The position numbers and the translations under genes were made by a program. A DNA stretch of 64,000 nt, from assembly GCF_003259255.1 (NCBI RefSeq), contig NZ_QGOL01000011.1:186001-250000 (forward strand). Direction: 5' to 3'. Source of the DNA: Algoriphagus litoralis. GTDB lineage: Bacteria; Bacteroidota; Bacteroidia; Cytophagales; Cyclobacteriaceae. A model generated the notes under the pieces. It saw only the letters and a program-made list of their open reading frames with translations. It was not told where the DNA came from and did no database searches. Positions within the stretch are counted from its first letter, which is position 1; the number at the start of each line of letters is the position of its first letter. Below, piece after piece: positions 25,230-34,855 of this stretch.

Positions 25230-25237
25230 TATCTTTG
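25230..25237 (+). promoter_or_regulatory. candidate -7 element of the TPR lipoprotein gene
   Basis: TATCTTTG matches TAnnTTTG and falls on the TTG that opens the longest reading frame, which argues for translation from the GTG at 25253 instead. No TTG is seen at the -33 distance. Confidence 0.3.
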
Positions 25238-25252
25238 CCGAAAATTTACGCC

Positions 25253-25960
25253 GTGATACGACTTTGGATTTTGGGTTTGCTTTGCGCGAGCCTAGTTGCC
25301 TGCAGCCCCAGTGAGGAAGAATTGCTAAAATCTGGTATTGAGAAAATGGACGCTCAAGCCTGGCCAGAAGCGATTAATTACTTTGATCAGTTGCTGGAGA
25401 AAAACCCTGCTAATGCCACTGCTTTGAATGCCAAAGGAGTCGCACTGTTTCAGCAGGGAAGAATCCAGGAAGCAATTCCGGTATTTGATCAGGCCATTCA
25501 GGCAGATTCGACCAGCTATAAAGCCTGGTTTAACCGGGGAAATGCCAAAATGGAATTAGAAAACTTCAAAGCGGCATTAGCCGACTTCAACATCGCCAGT
25601 GCGCTGGATCCCTCGCAAACGGACATATTCTTTAATCGTGGAACTGCGCTCCTGAACATGGAGGAATATGAAGATGCGCTTTTGGACTTTCAGGCAGTAC
25701 TTCAATCCAACCCCAATCAAGCTGAGGCCCAATTCAGAAAAGCAAAGGCAGAGCTAGGAATGAATGATCCAATTCACGGGCTGGAGTCGCTCACCAATAC
25801 AGTCAATCTGGATCCTAAGAACGGAGAAGCGTACTACCTTTTGGGAATCACTAGAATGAGTGCTTTGGGACAGAAAAATGAAGGGTGTGCAGATCTTCGA
25901 ATGGCACTTTCGCTGGGCTATTCAGAGGCGCAAACTTGGATTACCGACTTTTGTGAGTAA
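25253..25960 (+). CDS. TPR-repeat lipoprotein
   Basis: 235 residues from the GTG at 25253; a TTG six codons earlier overlaps a likely promoter. Lipoprotein signal with lipobox LVAC, then about five TPR units ('WPEAINYFDQLLEKNPANATALNAKG', 'IQEAIPVFDQAIQADSTSYKAWFNRG', 'FKAALADFNIASALDPSQTDIFFNRG', 'YEDALLDFQAVLQSNPNQAEAQFRKA', and a weaker last one). It is expected to be membrane-anchored and periplasmic, acting as a protein-binding scaffold. It ends directly before the Sua5 gene. Confidence 0.85.
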   Translation: MIRLWILGLLCASLVACSPSEEELLKSGIEKMDAQAWPEAINYFDQLLEKNPANATALNAKGVALFQQGRIQEAIPVFDQAIQADSTSYKAWFNRGNAKMELENFKAALADFNIASALDPSQTDIFFNRGTALLNMEEYEDALLDFQAVLQSNPNQAEAQFRKAKAELGMNDPIHGLESLTNTVNLDPKNGEAYYLLGITRMSALGQKNEGCADLRMALSLGYSEAQTWITDFCE

Positions 25961-26923
25961 ATGGCGGAGATCGGGAAAGATATCGTTCAAGCAAAGGACT
26001 TGCTGCAATCGGGCCAATTGGTTGCCATTCCCACCGAGACCGTGTACGGTTTGGCAGGGAATGCTCTAGACTCGGAAGCGGTTGCCTTGATCTTTGAGAC
26101 GAAAAATAGACCGGCTTTCGATCCTTTGATTTTGCATACTGCTTCGATTGAAAGAGTCGGGGATTTTGTTTCATTTTTTCCTGAAAAGCTAAAAATCCTC
26201 GCGGAGAACTTTTGGCCTGGGCCCTTGACTCTGCTTTTGCCTCGCAAATCTAATGTCCCCGATTTGGTGACTTCAGGCTTGGAGCGAGTAGCTGTGCGAG
26301 TCCCTAAGCATCCGCTTACCTTGGCTTTGCTGGAATCGCTTGACTTTCCGCTGGCAGCTCCCAGTGCCAATCCCTTTGGCTACATCAGCCCGACCAACCC
26401 CCAGCATGTCGATGCGCAACTGGGATCAAAAATCAGCTATATTCTCGATGGAGGTGCTTGCGAAGTGGGCTTGGAAAGTACGATTGTAGGTTTGGAAGAA
26501 GATGAAGTGGTAATTTACCGCTTGGGAGGATTGGAGATTTCGGCTATAGAAAAGCTCATTGGCCCTGTCAAAATCAAAGATCATAGCTCCAGCAATCCAG
26601 CGGCACCAGGTCAATTGGACAGTCATTATGCTCCCCGAAAACCTTTTGTATTGGGTGATCTGAATGTATTGGTGATCGAAAATTTGGCTAATAACATTAA
26701 TTTTTCTGTTTTGAGTTTTGCAGATTTTTTTCCTGAGCTTTCACCCGAAAATCAGATTGTTCTCAGTCCAGAGCAAAATCTCCACGAAGCTGCAAAAAAT
26801 CTTTTTTCCGCTATGCGAAAGCTTGATGAAGGCAATTCAAGTGTTATTTTGGCAGAATTACTTCCTGATGAAGGGCTAGGAAGGGCCATCAATGACCGGC
26901 TCAGAAGAGCGGCTGCTAAGTGA
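25961..26923 (+). CDS. L-threonylcarbamoyladenylate synthase (Sua5/YwlC/TsaC)
   Basis: 320 residues. The YrdC domain has 'GQLVAIPTETVYGLAGNALD', the KxRP motif 'KNRPAFDPLILH' and 'FPLAAPSANPFGYISPT'. A C-terminal Sua5 extension follows with 'PAAPGQLDSHYAPRKPF'. It makes threonylcarbamoyl-AMP from threonine, bicarbonate and ATP for the t6A37 modification of ANN-decoding tRNAs. The ATG comes immediately after the stop of the TPR gene. Confidence 0.93.
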   Translation: MAEIGKDIVQAKDLLQSGQLVAIPTETVYGLAGNALDSEAVALIFETKNRPAFDPLILHTASIERVGDFVSFFPEKLKILAENFWPGPLTLLLPRKSNVPDLVTSGLERVAVRVPKHPLTLALLESLDFPLAAPSANPFGYISPTNPQHVDAQLGSKISYILDGGACEVGLESTIVGLEEDEVVIYRLGGLEISAIEKLIGPVKIKDHSSSNPAAPGQLDSHYAPRKPFVLGDLNVLVIENLANNINFSVLSFADFFPELSPENQIVLSPEQNLHEAAKNLFSAMRKLDEGNSSVILAELLPDEGLGRAINDRLRRAAAK

Positions 26924-27186
26924 TCAGTAAGCAGTCGCAGTGTACAGTCTTTAGGTTATTGTTTTCAGACGGAGTGGAGTCGAAGCACGGTGTCTCTTAG
27001 CAGCGGGTATTTTTCCAATTTTCCAATCTTCAATTTTTGAATCTCTAAATTCATTCAATCGATTTCGAAATGTCAATTGAAAGAATTCGCAAATTGATCA
27101 CAGCGAAAGGCCAAGATTTGCATGAAATTGGCTTAAATTCAAACTCTTTTTGAAAGAGAAATTTGAAAACCCATTAAACTAATCCT

Positions 27187-28386
27187 ATGAGTTCAACCGT
27201 AAAAAATGTCGATAGCCTGAACTTTGCAGGCAAAAAAGCACTCATCCGAGTGGATTTTAATGTCCCTTTGAATGAAGATTTTTCTGTTTCGGACGATACC
27301 CGAATTCAAGCTGCTGTTCCCAGCATTAAAAAAGTTCTCAGCGATGGAGGTTCGGCGATCTTGATGTCGCACTTAGGCCGACCAAAAGGTGGACCTGAGG
27401 ATAAATATTCACTCAAGCATATTGTTTCAGCAGTCGAAGCAGCTTTGGGGACCAAAGTTCAATTTGCATCAGATTGCATCGGCGAAGAGGCCGAGAGCAA
27501 AGCCGCAGGTCTGAAAGCAGGAGAAGTGCTGTTGCTGGAGAATCTAAGATTTTACAAAGAAGAAGAGAAAGGCGATAAAGACTTTGCCGGAAAGCTCGCA
27601 AAATTGGGTGATGTCTATGTGAATGATGCCTTTGGTACTGCTCACAGGGCTCATGCTTCTACAGCCGTTATCGCTGAATTTTTCAAAGATAAAGTTGCAG
27701 GTTACCTAATGGAATCCGAATTGACCAATGCAGATAAGGTTCTTGGGAATCCAGAGCGACCCTACACGGCCATCATGGGTGGAGCAAAAATTGCCGACAA
27801 AATCCTGATCATCGAGCGATTGTTGGAGAAAGTAGACAACCTGATCATCGGAGGTGGGATGTCTTACACCTTTGCTAAAGCGCAAGGTGGGTCAATCGGT
27901 AATTCACTTCTGGAAGCCGATAAGATGGATTTCGTACTCGAACTGATGGAGACCGCCAAGGCAAAAGGAGTAAACTTAATCCTTCCTGTGGATACAGTTA
28001 TTGCAGATGATTTCTCCAATACAGCCAACCAAGGAATGGCAAACAAAGGTGAGATTCCTGATGGTTGGATGGGCTTGGATATCGGACCAAAAACCCGTGA
28101 GCTCTTTGGTAAGACAATTTTGGAATCTAAAACTATCCTTTGGAATGGTCCAATGGGGGTTTTTGAGATGGAGTCTTTTGACAAAGGAACCAAAGCAATC
28201 GCCGAGTATGTGGCTGAAGCAACCAGAAATGGGGCTTTCTCGCTAATCGGCGGTGGTGATTCTGCTGCAGCTGTGAATAAGTTTGGCTACACTGACCAAG
28301 TTTCTTATGTCTCCACTGGAGGTGGCGCATTGCTGGAGCACATGGAAGGCAAAGTGCTTCCGGGAGTAGCAGCTCTTGCAGAATAA
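27187..28386 (+). CDS. pgk: phosphoglycerate kinase
   Basis: 399 residues, full length. Signature '[14 protein letters not shown]' at the N-terminus, 'SHLGRPKGG', '[14 protein letters not shown]', the hinge, '[10 protein letters not shown]' and the nucleotide loop '[14 protein letters not shown]'. It interconverts 1,3-bisphosphoglycerate and 3-phosphoglycerate with ATP in glycolysis. It follows a 263-base gap (26924-27186) in which I see only AT-rich text and a short GTCGAAG-containing stretch. It ends in a strong bidirectional terminator. Confidence 0.97.
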   Translation: MSSTVKNVDSLNFAGKKALIRVDFNVPLNEDFSVSDDTRIQAAVPSIKKVLSDGGSAILMSHLGRPKGGPEDKYSLKHIVSAVEAALGTKVQFASDCIGEEAESKAAGLKAGEVLLLENLRFYKEEEKGDKDFAGKLAKLGDVYVNDAFGTAHRAHASTAVIAEFFKDKVAGYLMESELTNADKVLGNPERPYTAIMGGAKIADKILIIERLLEKVDNLIIGGGMSYTFAKAQGGSIGNSLLEADKMDFVLELMETAKAKGVNLILPVDTVIADDFSNTANQGMANKGEIPDGWMGLDIGPKTRELFGKTILESKTILWNGPMGVFEMESFDKGTKAIAEYVAEATRNGAFSLIGGGDSAAAVNKFGYTDQVSYVSTGGGALLEHMEGKVLPGVAALAE

Positions 28387-28440
28387 TTTGAAAAACTAAA
28401 TACCTGCCCTAATTCCAAACCTTGGTAGGAGTAAAAAAAA

Positions 28441-28476
28441 AGTAAGGCCAGCTTTCGAGCTGGCCTTACTTTTTTG
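28441..28476. terminator. bidirectional terminator between pgk and the phosphodiesterase gene
   Basis: A perfect 13-bp stem AGTAAGGCCAGCT / AGCTGGCCTTACT with loop TTCG (28441-28470). It is flanked by a run of As upstream and Ts downstream, so it serves both converging genes. Confidence 0.92.
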
Positions 28477-28483
28477 GATAAGC

Positions 28484-29332
28484 TTAAAACTCAATCTCAA
28501 CCAGCACAGGAAAGTGGTCGGAAGGGTATTTTTTTCCATAATTATCTGTCAGGATCCCATGGCGAATGACCTGGATTTTGCCTTGAACAAAGACATGATC
28601 AATAATTCCATCGGGCATTCTATCCCAATCAAAGGCACTAAAGGTGCCTTTTGGACCGTAGGCCGGAATTATTGAAACCAATCGTGCATCCTTCCAAGAG
28701 GAATCAGCAGTGATGGTGGTGTAGGCCGGATTGTCTGGTGTCACATTGAAATCACCCATCAGGATGACCGGTAGATTTTTGGTGTTGATTTCTTTGATTT
28801 TGGCGACCACGAGCTTACTGCTTTCCTCGCGGGCTAGCTGACCGATATGGTCGTAGTGCACATTGAAGACGTAGAATTCCTTGCCTTTTTGATCTTTGAA
28901 CTTTCCCCAAGAGCAAATCCGGTTGAGCGCTGCATCCCAGCCTTTGCTTGGAGTTTCAGGAGTTGGGGAAAGCCAAAATGTGCCGGAGTCTTCAAGTTTA
29001 TACAGTTTTGGGTCGAAAAGAATGGCGGTGTATTCACCTTTTTCAGCTCCATCATCTCTGCCTACGCCAAGGAATTCATAGCCTAAACCTTCACTCATCT
29101 GATTGACTTGGTGCGAAAGTCCCTCCTGCGTTCCAAAAAGGCCGATTTTGTGAAACTGAATCAAGCTGATTACGTGGGGAAGTCGATCCTCCCAGAGATT
29201 TCCTGTGTCATTGGGATTGGCGTATCTGACATTGAAGGTGGCAAATTGGTGGGTTTGTGCACTTAGATTTTCTGAAGAAATAAAAATCAGTGAGAAAGCT
29301 AAAAAGAGAATTGAAATTGTTTTTTGGAACAT
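28484..29332 (-). CDS. secreted endonuclease/exonuclease/phosphatase (EEP) family protein
   Basis: 282 residues with a signal peptide ending LSAQ|T. EEP-fold motifs: 'FATFNVRYANPND', 'GTQEGL' (metal-binding Glu), 'NVHYDHIGQLAREESSKLV', 'LMGDFNVTPDNPAY' and the terminal 'YPSDHFPVLVEIEF' (catalytic Asp-His). It is a metal-dependent phosphodiesterase or phosphatase in the periplasm or outside. The substrate could be nucleic acid, inositol phosphate or phospholipid; sequence alone does not decide. Confidence 0.87.
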   Translation of the reverse strand: MFQKTISILFLAFSLIFISSENLSAQTHQFATFNVRYANPNDTGNLWEDRLPHVISLIQFHKIGLFGTQEGLSHQVNQMSEGLGYEFLGVGRDDGAEKGEYTAILFDPKLYKLEDSGTFWLSPTPETPSKGWDAALNRICSWGKFKDQKGKEFYVFNVHYDHIGQLAREESSKLVVAKIKEINTKNLPVILMGDFNVTPDNPAYTTITADSSWKDARLVSIIPAYGPKGTFSAFDWDRMPDGIIDHVFVQGKIQVIRHGILTDNYGKKYPSDHFPVLVEIEF

Positions 29333-29417
29333 AATTCAGGAACTATTTCGTGGAAAATGACTTGAACTGTTTAAAGTTGCACCCTAATTTGATGAAATGA
29401 AATTGGGAAGGGCTAAA

Positions 29418-29433
29418 TAATCCATTTGGATTA
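29418..29433. promoter_or_regulatory. 16-bp perfect inverted repeat upstream of the flavin reductase gene
   Basis: TAATCCA TT TGGATTA is perfectly symmetric, 48 bases before the start. It could be an operator for a dimeric regulator; no regulator gene is adjacent. Confidence 0.35.
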
Positions 29434-29480
29434 ATTATTTAACATTACATCATCCGGTTCACTTGCCGGAATCAAAATTC

Positions 29481-30380
29481 ATGGAAATGAAAACCTTTTA
29501 CCCTAAAGATCTCCAACCCGCTGAAGTTCAAAACCTACTCCAAGGGGCAGTGACTCCCCGGCCGATCGCATTTGCCAGTACGGTAGATAAGGCTGGAAAT
29601 GTGAATTTGAGCCCCTTCAGTTTTTTTAATATGTTCAGCGCTAATCCACCTATTTTGGTTTTTTCACCTTCACGACGAGTTCGCGATAATACAACCAAGC
29701 ATACCTTGGACAATGTCCTGGAAGTTCCCGAGGTGGTAATCCATATTGTAGGCTATGACCAGGTGGAGCAGATGTCGCTGGCCAGTACGGAATATCCCAA
29801 GGGTGTAAATGAGTTTGAAAAGGCAGGCTTAACCCCTGTGAAATCTGATCTAATCGCTCCACCAAGAGTAAAGGAAGCTGCAGTGGCCCTAGAGTGTAAG
29901 GTGAATGAAGTGAAAGCCTTGGGGACAGGAGGAGGAGCCGGTAATCTGGTCATCTGTGAAGTCATCGCCATCCACATCAATGAATCTATTTTGGATGAAA
30001 AAGGAGTCATTGATCCCTTTAAATTGAGTCCAGTGGCGCGGCTGGGAGGAAGTTGGTATTCGAGGATTACTCCTGATTCGTTGTTTCAAATCCCTAAGCC
30101 GCTTACCAATTTGGGAATCGGAGTGGATCAAATTCCGGAAGTGATTCGAACAAGTTCGATTTTGACAGGAAACAACTTGGGGAGATTGGGTAATGTGATG
30201 GAATTGCCGACCGAAGAGGAGATTCAGGCATTTTCTACATCTGAGGAAATCGCTGAAATGCGGATTCGCTTTAAAAATGATCCGGACTCTTGGCTGGATC
30301 ACCTGCACCTACGTGCAAAGGAAGAACTGGAAGCTGGAAATGTAGGGTTGGCTTGGAAGTTTTTACTTCAAAGGCAATAG
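29481..30380 (+). CDS. flavin reductase-like / flavoredoxin-family protein
   Basis: 299 residues from the ATG at 29481; an ATG two codons on is equally possible, and the TTG at 29463 is less likely. The split-barrel FMN-binding domain occupies the first two thirds: 'LLQGAVTPRPIAFASTVDKAG', 'NLSPFSFFNMFSANPPILVFSPS' and 'GTGGGAGNLVICEVIAIH'. The C-terminal third is helical. Members bind FMN and reduce flavins or accept electrons; the partner is not evident. It is monocistronic. Confidence 0.85.
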   Translation: MEMKTFYPKDLQPAEVQNLLQGAVTPRPIAFASTVDKAGNVNLSPFSFFNMFSANPPILVFSPSRRVRDNTTKHTLDNVLEVPEVVIHIVGYDQVEQMSLASTEYPKGVNEFEKAGLTPVKSDLIAPPRVKEAAVALECKVNEVKALGTGGGAGNLVICEVIAIHINESILDEKGVIDPFKLSPVARLGGSWYSRITPDSLFQIPKPLTNLGIGVDQIPEVIRTSSILTGNNLGRLGNVMELPTEEEIQAFSTSEEIAEMRIRFKNDPDSWLDHLHLRAKEELEAGNVGLAWKFLLQRQ

Positions 30381-30382
30381 AA

Positions 30383-30423
30383 AAAAGAACGCCCCGGAAA
30401 TCAATTTCGGAGCGTTCTTTTTT
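30383..30423. terminator. bidirectional terminator between flavin reductase and sppA
   Basis: AAAAAGAACGC...CCGGAAAT / ATTTCGG...GCGTTCTTTTTT forms a long stem with a one-base bulge, with As before and Ts after. It serves the two converging genes. Confidence 0.85.
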
Positions 30424-30441
30424 CTTCAGGAGTGGGGAGAA

Positions 30442-32208
30442 TTATTTAATAACAATGTCCTGAGGCATTCTCACCTGAATTCCTTGGTAATTTTGAAGGT
30501 TTTTGATCTTCTCTACCAGGTAATAGTTTTCGCCGAGTTGGGCTTTGAGTACCTGTACTTTTACTTTGTCTCCGAAGCTGCTGAAGAATTCTTCGAACCA
30601 TTGTTTTTGAGCTGGGTAATAGACTACTCGGTAATCTTCGCCAGCATCGATTTTTGCCGCAGCGATTTCAATTGCTGTGTCCAGTCCACCTAGTACATCG
30701 ACCAATCCTCTTTCTTTTGCCTGAGTTCCGGTCCAGACTCTGCCGGAAGCTATTTTTTTCACTGAATCCACATGCATTCCCCTACCTTCCGCTACGCGGG
30801 ATATAAATGTCTCGTATCCTTCCTCGATGTTTGTTTGAATGATGGTTCGTTCCACTTCGGTCAAATCTCTACTTGGATTCATGAAATCAGAAAGTTCTCC
30901 CGTAGAAACCACATCTGTGGTGACGCCAAGTTTGTCATTGATTAGTTCTTTGACATTAAACCATAGTCCGAATATCCCGATTGAACCAGTAATCGTGTTG
31001 GGCTGAGCAACGATTGTATCGGCTGGTGCTGAAATGTAATATCCCCCAGAGGCAGCTACTTCGCCCATGGAAACGATCACAGGTTTGACTTTTTTGGCTT
31101 GAGTCATCTCTCTCCAGATCACCTCAGAAGCCACTATGGACCCGCCTGGTGAATTCACTCGCAGGACGATGGCTTTGATGTTTTCATCTTTTCTGGCCTT
31201 CCGGATTTCTTTCGCAAATTTCTCGGAGCTGATTACTCCTTCTGCACTTCCGCCAACAATTTGACCCTCTGCGATGATCACAGCAATGCGATTCTTAGAA
31301 GTCACATTTTTTGATTTTGCCACGGAACCTAGATCTGTGGCGTTGATGGTCGGGATGTCATCATCTTCTCCTAATCCCAGTTTTTCGCGCAGTTTGGCAT
31401 GTATTTCATCTTCGTAGGCTAACGCAGTGGCAAGCTTGTAGGTGACGGCATCCTCAGCTTTTCTGACCAGCATTAGGTTATTGATTTTTTTCAAGCTGTC
31501 TAGAGCAATCCCCCTTGAATCTGCAATCTGAGCAATTGCAAGATTATTGATGTCATCGAGGAAGAATTGGGTTTGAAGTCGGTTTTCTTCGCTCATTTTG
31601 TCCAGGATGAAGGGCTCAACAGCACTTTTAAATTCTCCTACACGGAAAACCTCCGGTTTGATTCCCACTTTTTCAAAAAAGCCTTTGATGAAAACTGTCT
31701 CGGAAGAAAATCCATTGAAGTCAATTGCGCCAAGCGGATTGAGGTAGATTTCGTCAGCCACAGAAGCTAAGAAATAACCTCCTTCACTGTATGCTTCGTC
31801 GTAGGTGAGGATGAATTTTCCGGATTCTTTGAAATCGATGAGGGCCTCTCTCAATTCAAGCAATCCTGCCTGACCTGCCATGATCAGGCCAGTATTTAGG
31901 TAAATACCCTTGATTTTGTCATTGGTTTTGGCTTCGGTGATGGCTTTTTTCAGATTGACCAGACCTGCGTTCATGTCACCTCCAAATGGATTTCCAAAAG
32001 CACCCAAGCCCAAGTCATCCTCTGAAGTTCTTTCTGTAAGGATTCTCCCGTTCAGATCCAGGTGGAGGATGGAATTTTCTTTAACAGTAACTTCAGTGTC
32101 TGATGAAGCTGCAATCATCCCGATGATGCCAAAAAACACCAGTGTGCTGAGGATGGTAAAAATGAAGAGGCCGACAATTACAGCCAATACATTGCCTAGG
32201 AATTTCAT
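30442..32208 (-). CDS. sppA: signal peptide peptidase SppA, 67K type
   Basis: 588 residues. One N-terminal membrane anchor (about 5-33) and two tandem peptidase_S49 domains. The catalytic dyad is predicted as Lys194 in 'GEFKSAVEPF' and Ser387 in 'GEVAASGGYY', matching Lys209/Ser409 of the E. coli enzyme. It degrades remnant signal peptides at the inner membrane. The 158-base region upstream to folK holds no clear promoter on either strand. Confidence 0.94.
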   Translation of the reverse strand: MKFLGNVLAVIVGLFIFTILSTLVFFGIIGMIAASSDTEVTVKENSILHLDLNGRILTERTSEDDLGLGAFGNPFGGDMNAGLVNLKKAITEAKTNDKIKGIYLNTGLIMAGQAGLLELREALIDFKESGKFILTYDEAYSEGGYFLASVADEIYLNPLGAIDFNGFSSETVFIKGFFEKVGIKPEVFRVGEFKSAVEPFILDKMSEENRLQTQFFLDDINNLAIAQIADSRGIALDSLKKINNLMLVRKAEDAVTYKLATALAYEDEIHAKLREKLGLGEDDDIPTINATDLGSVAKSKNVTSKNRIAVIIAEGQIVGGSAEGVISSEKFAKEIRKARKDENIKAIVLRVNSPGGSIVASEVIWREMTQAKKVKPVIVSMGEVAASGGYYISAPADTIVAQPNTITGSIGIFGLWFNVKELINDKLGVTTDVVSTGELSDFMNPSRDLTEVERTIIQTNIEEGYETFISRVAEGRGMHVDSVKKIASGRVWTGTQAKERGLVDVLGGLDTAIEIAAAKIDAGEDYRVVYYPAQKQWFEEFFSSFGDKVKVQVLKAQLGENYYLVEKIKNLQNYQGIQVRMPQDIVIK

Positions 32209-32366
32209 GTGTGTATAATTTGATTACTTTAAGTCAACTTGATCTACCTTGAGTCGATTTGTCCTTTCAATTGGGACAAATCTTCTCTCAGGAATCGATT
32301 TGATTTGGTTTTGAACTCGAAATTTGCCCTTTTTAGCTGACCTTTACAATGGAAAAGTGACAAGCG

Positions 32367-32852
32367 ATGCAAACTGAGGTTGTACTAAGTCTAGGTGGAA
32401 ACAAAGGTGATCGGGAAAAGTTGCTTTTCAGAGCCATCGAATTGCTCAACGATCATTTTCAGCTGATCAAGGTCTCCAAAATCTATCAGACTGCCGCCTG
32501 GGGCGGAAAAGCCAAAGGTGATTTTTTAAACCAATTGGCCCTAATTTCTACGGGACTTGATCCAGAAGAAGTACTGGATATCATCCAGGAGATTGAGCGG
32601 GATCTCGGGAGAACACGTGAAGAGCACTGGGGTGACCGGACGATGGATATTGATATCTTATACTTCGGGTCATTGGAAATCAACTCAGATCGACTCAAAA
32701 TCCCACATCCGTATATTGCCGACCGGAAATTTATCCTCGTCCCTCTATCGGAATTTTTACCGGATAAAATTCATCCCACTACTGGAAGACTTCCCCTTGA
32801 AATGCTGGAAGCGTGCAAAGATCCAAGCGAGGTAAAGATTTGGATAAAATAG
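32367..32852 (+). CDS. folK: 2-amino-4-hydroxy-6-hydroxymethyldihydropteridine diphosphokinase
   Basis: 161 residues, the family's usual length. N-terminal 'LSLGGNKGDREKLL', the 'QTAAWGGKAKGDFLNQ' segment and the HPPK signature 'HWGDRTMDIDILYFG' with its metal-binding Asp pair. It transfers diphosphate from ATP to hydroxymethyldihydropterin in folate synthesis. The gene is divergent from sppA and converges on fabD. Confidence 0.95.
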   Translation: MQTEVVLSLGGNKGDREKLLFRAIELLNDHFQLIKVSKIYQTAAWGGKAKGDFLNQLALISTGLDPEEVLDIIQEIERDLGRTREEHWGDRTMDIDILYFGSLEINSDRLKIPHPYIADRKFILVPLSEFLPDKIHPTTGRLPLEMLEACKDPSEVKIWIK

Positions 32853-32876
32853 CAACAGTGAATAAGATAGTAAACT

Positions 32877-32902
32877 CAAATCCCGCTTGAAGGCGGGATT
32901 TG
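32877..32902. terminator. terminator-like hairpin between folK and fabD
   Basis: CAAATCCCGC / GCGGGATTTG forms a perfect 10-bp stem with a 6-base loop. The T tail is weak on both sides, but the location between converging genes fits. Confidence 0.6.
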
Positions 32903-32908
32903 AAAATT

Positions 32909-33784
32909 TTAGATACTGGAAACTTCAGCCTCAGAATGGATTTTTTTAACCAATCCTTGGAGTACCTTACCCGGCCCACATTCGATAAATTGAGTTGCGC
33001 CATCTTTGACCATGTTTTGGACGGATTGGGTCCACTTCACTGGCGCAGTCAGTTGCATGATCAGGTTGTTTTTGATGACTTCTACATTAGATACAGCGGT
33101 TGTGCTTACATTTTGGTAGACCGGGCAGATCGGAGAAGAGAACTGGGTTTCTTCGATGGCTTTTTGAAGTTTTTCTCGGGCAGGCTCCATCAAAGGGGAG
33201 TGAAAGGCTCCTCCCACAGGCAAGGGTAAAGCCCGTTTGGCCCCTGCGTCTTTCATTTTGATACAGGCAATTTCAATTCCTTTGTTTGAACCTGAGATTA
33301 CCAATTGGCCCGGACAATTGTAATTGGCAGGGACAACGATTTCGTCGGTGATTTCCGCACAGATTTCTTCGACTTTTTCATCTGCCAGGCCCAGAATTGC
33401 AGCCATAGTTGATGGATTGATTTCACAGGCTTCCTGCATCGCAAGCGCACGCTGGTAGACAAGCTTTAGCCCGTCTTCAAATGCCAGGGCCCCATTAGCA
33501 ACCAATGCAGAAAATTCACCGAGCGAATGACCTGCCACCATATCTGGAGCGAAATCAGGTGTGGTTTTGGCCAGAATCACCGAATGGAGGAAAATTGCCG
33601 GTTGAGTGACTTTGGTTTGTTTCAGTTCTTCTTCCGTCCCATCAAACATGATGTCGGTGATTCTGAATCCCAGGATATCGTTCGCTTTTTCAAAAAGGGC
33701 TTTGGCTTCTGGGTTTTCTTCATAAAGTGACTTTCCCATTCCTGGGAACTGGGCTCCTTGGCCCGGAAAAACAAATGCTTTCAT
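32909..33784 (-). CDS. fabD: malonyl-CoA:ACP transacylase
   Basis: 291 residues. 'FVFPGQGAQFPGMG' at the N-terminus, active-site Ser87 in GHSLGE, an oxyanion Gln in 'TQPAIFLHS', and the catalytic His in 'GGAFHSPLM'. It loads malonate onto acyl carrier protein for fatty acid synthesis. It lies alone here, not in a fab cluster. An exact -7 element TATATTTG is found on the minus strand at 33811-33804, 20 bases before the ATG, without a clear -33 TTG. Confidence 0.96.
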   Translation of the reverse strand: MKAFVFPGQGAQFPGMGKSLYEENPEAKALFEKANDILGFRITDIMFDGTEEELKQTKVTQPAIFLHSVILAKTTPDFAPDMVAGHSLGEFSALVANGALAFEDGLKLVYQRALAMQEACEINPSTMAAILGLADEKVEEICAEITDEIVVPANYNCPGQLVISGSNKGIEIACIKMKDAGAKRALPLPVGGAFHSPLMEPAREKLQKAIEETQFSSPICPVYQNVSTTAVSNVEVIKNNLIMQLTAPVKWTQSVQNMVKDGATQFIECGPGKVLQGLVKKIHSEAEVSSI

Positions 33785-33803
33785 TATTTCTTGGTTGGAA
33801 TTG

Positions 33804-33811
33804 CAAATATA
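33804..33811 (-). promoter_or_regulatory. candidate -7 element of fabD
   Basis: TATATTTG on the minus strand is an exact TAnnTTTG match 20 bases before the start codon. The -33 position has no TTG. Confidence 0.35.
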
Positions 33812-33836
33812 GGGCTTTTTGCCACGGGTGGGTTTG

Positions 33837-34769
33837 TCATAAACCTAAGCTTTCCAGAGTAGGAAAATGCCCTTTGAAGATTTCATCCTTGTTTTCTCCC
33901 AACCATCTGATAAAGGCCTTTACTGCGGGCGGATGCTTTTTTTGCTTCAGCCAGATCAATCTCCAATCAGCTTTGAGTGGCAATCCGGGATAGGGGATTA
34001 CCGCAAGTCTTTGGTCAATAAGTTCTTGTGTCATGGAGAAATTGGATAAAACGGAAACTCCAAGTCCAGCCATTACTGCTTGCTTGACCGCCTCATTGGT
34101 AGCCAATTCCATTTTGCTTTCGATGAGGATATCCCGTTCGGTAAAAAATTTCTCCATGGTCGTACGCGTTCCGGAGCCTTTCTCGCGTAGGATCATCGGT
34201 ACGTTTTTCCAGTTTTCTTTCGCTATTTCTTTTTTGAAAAAATCTAGTTTATCAAAAGCACAGGTAAGATACCAGTTGTTTTCGGCAATGCTGATGCTTT
34301 CCAAATCTAAATCATCCGGTAAGATGGAGACTAATGCCAAGTCTGTGGTGTTTTCCTGAAGATGAGCCAGGACATTGTAGCGGTTGGACACTTCCAGACT
34401 GATGTCTACATGGGGATGGATTTGCATAAAATCCGACATGAGGTATGGGATGATGTATTTCCCGGTGGAGACGGAAGATATCCTGATTTTCCCGCCTAAT
34501 AGGCCCTTTAATTCCAGCATTTTGGTCTCAATAGAGTCCATCTCTGCAAATATCCGTTCAGCGGTATCTACCAGTTCTTGACCGAATTCGGTGATGTGGA
34601 TTTTCTTACCGATGATCTCGGTCAAAGGAACAGAAAACTGTTCCTGAAGATTTTTTAATTGAATTGAAACAGCTGGCTGGGTCATATTCATTGCATCGGC
34701 AGCTTTGGTGATGCTTTGGTACTTGGCTACAGCCTGAAATGCGCGAAGTTGATGAAGGGTTATGTTCAT
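33837..34769 (-). CDS. LysR-family transcriptional regulator
   Basis: 310 residues. The N-terminal winged helix-turn-helix 'LRAFQAVAKYQSITKAADAM' with 'TQPAVSIQLKNLQEQF' is the LysR signature. A periplasmic-binding-protein-like effector domain follows (about 90-300). The gene is divergent from a bicarbonate-transporter-like gene with an 86-base gap between the start codons, the classic layout for LysR control of a neighbour. CbbR/CmpR-like carbon regulation is plausible but inferred from the neighbour only. Confidence 0.9.
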   Translation of the reverse strand: MNITLHQLRAFQAVAKYQSITKAADAMNMTQPAVSIQLKNLQEQFSVPLTEIIGKKIHITEFGQELVDTAERIFAEMDSIETKMLELKGLLGGKIRISSVSTGKYIIPYLMSDFMQIHPHVDISLEVSNRYNVLAHLQENTTDLALVSILPDDLDLESISIAENNWYLTCAFDKLDFFKKEIAKENWKNVPMILREKGSGTRTTMEKFFTERDILIESKMELATNEAVKQAVMAGLGVSVLSNFSMTQELIDQRLAVIPYPGLPLKADWRLIWLKQKKHPPAVKAFIRWLGENKDEIFKGHFPTLESLGL

Positions 34770-34855
34770 AAATAAAATTAATGTAAAAAGTATACGTGAT
34801 AAAAATAATATATGTTTTTATTTTCTTTTTGAAAAATCAAAAAGATATTTGCGGC

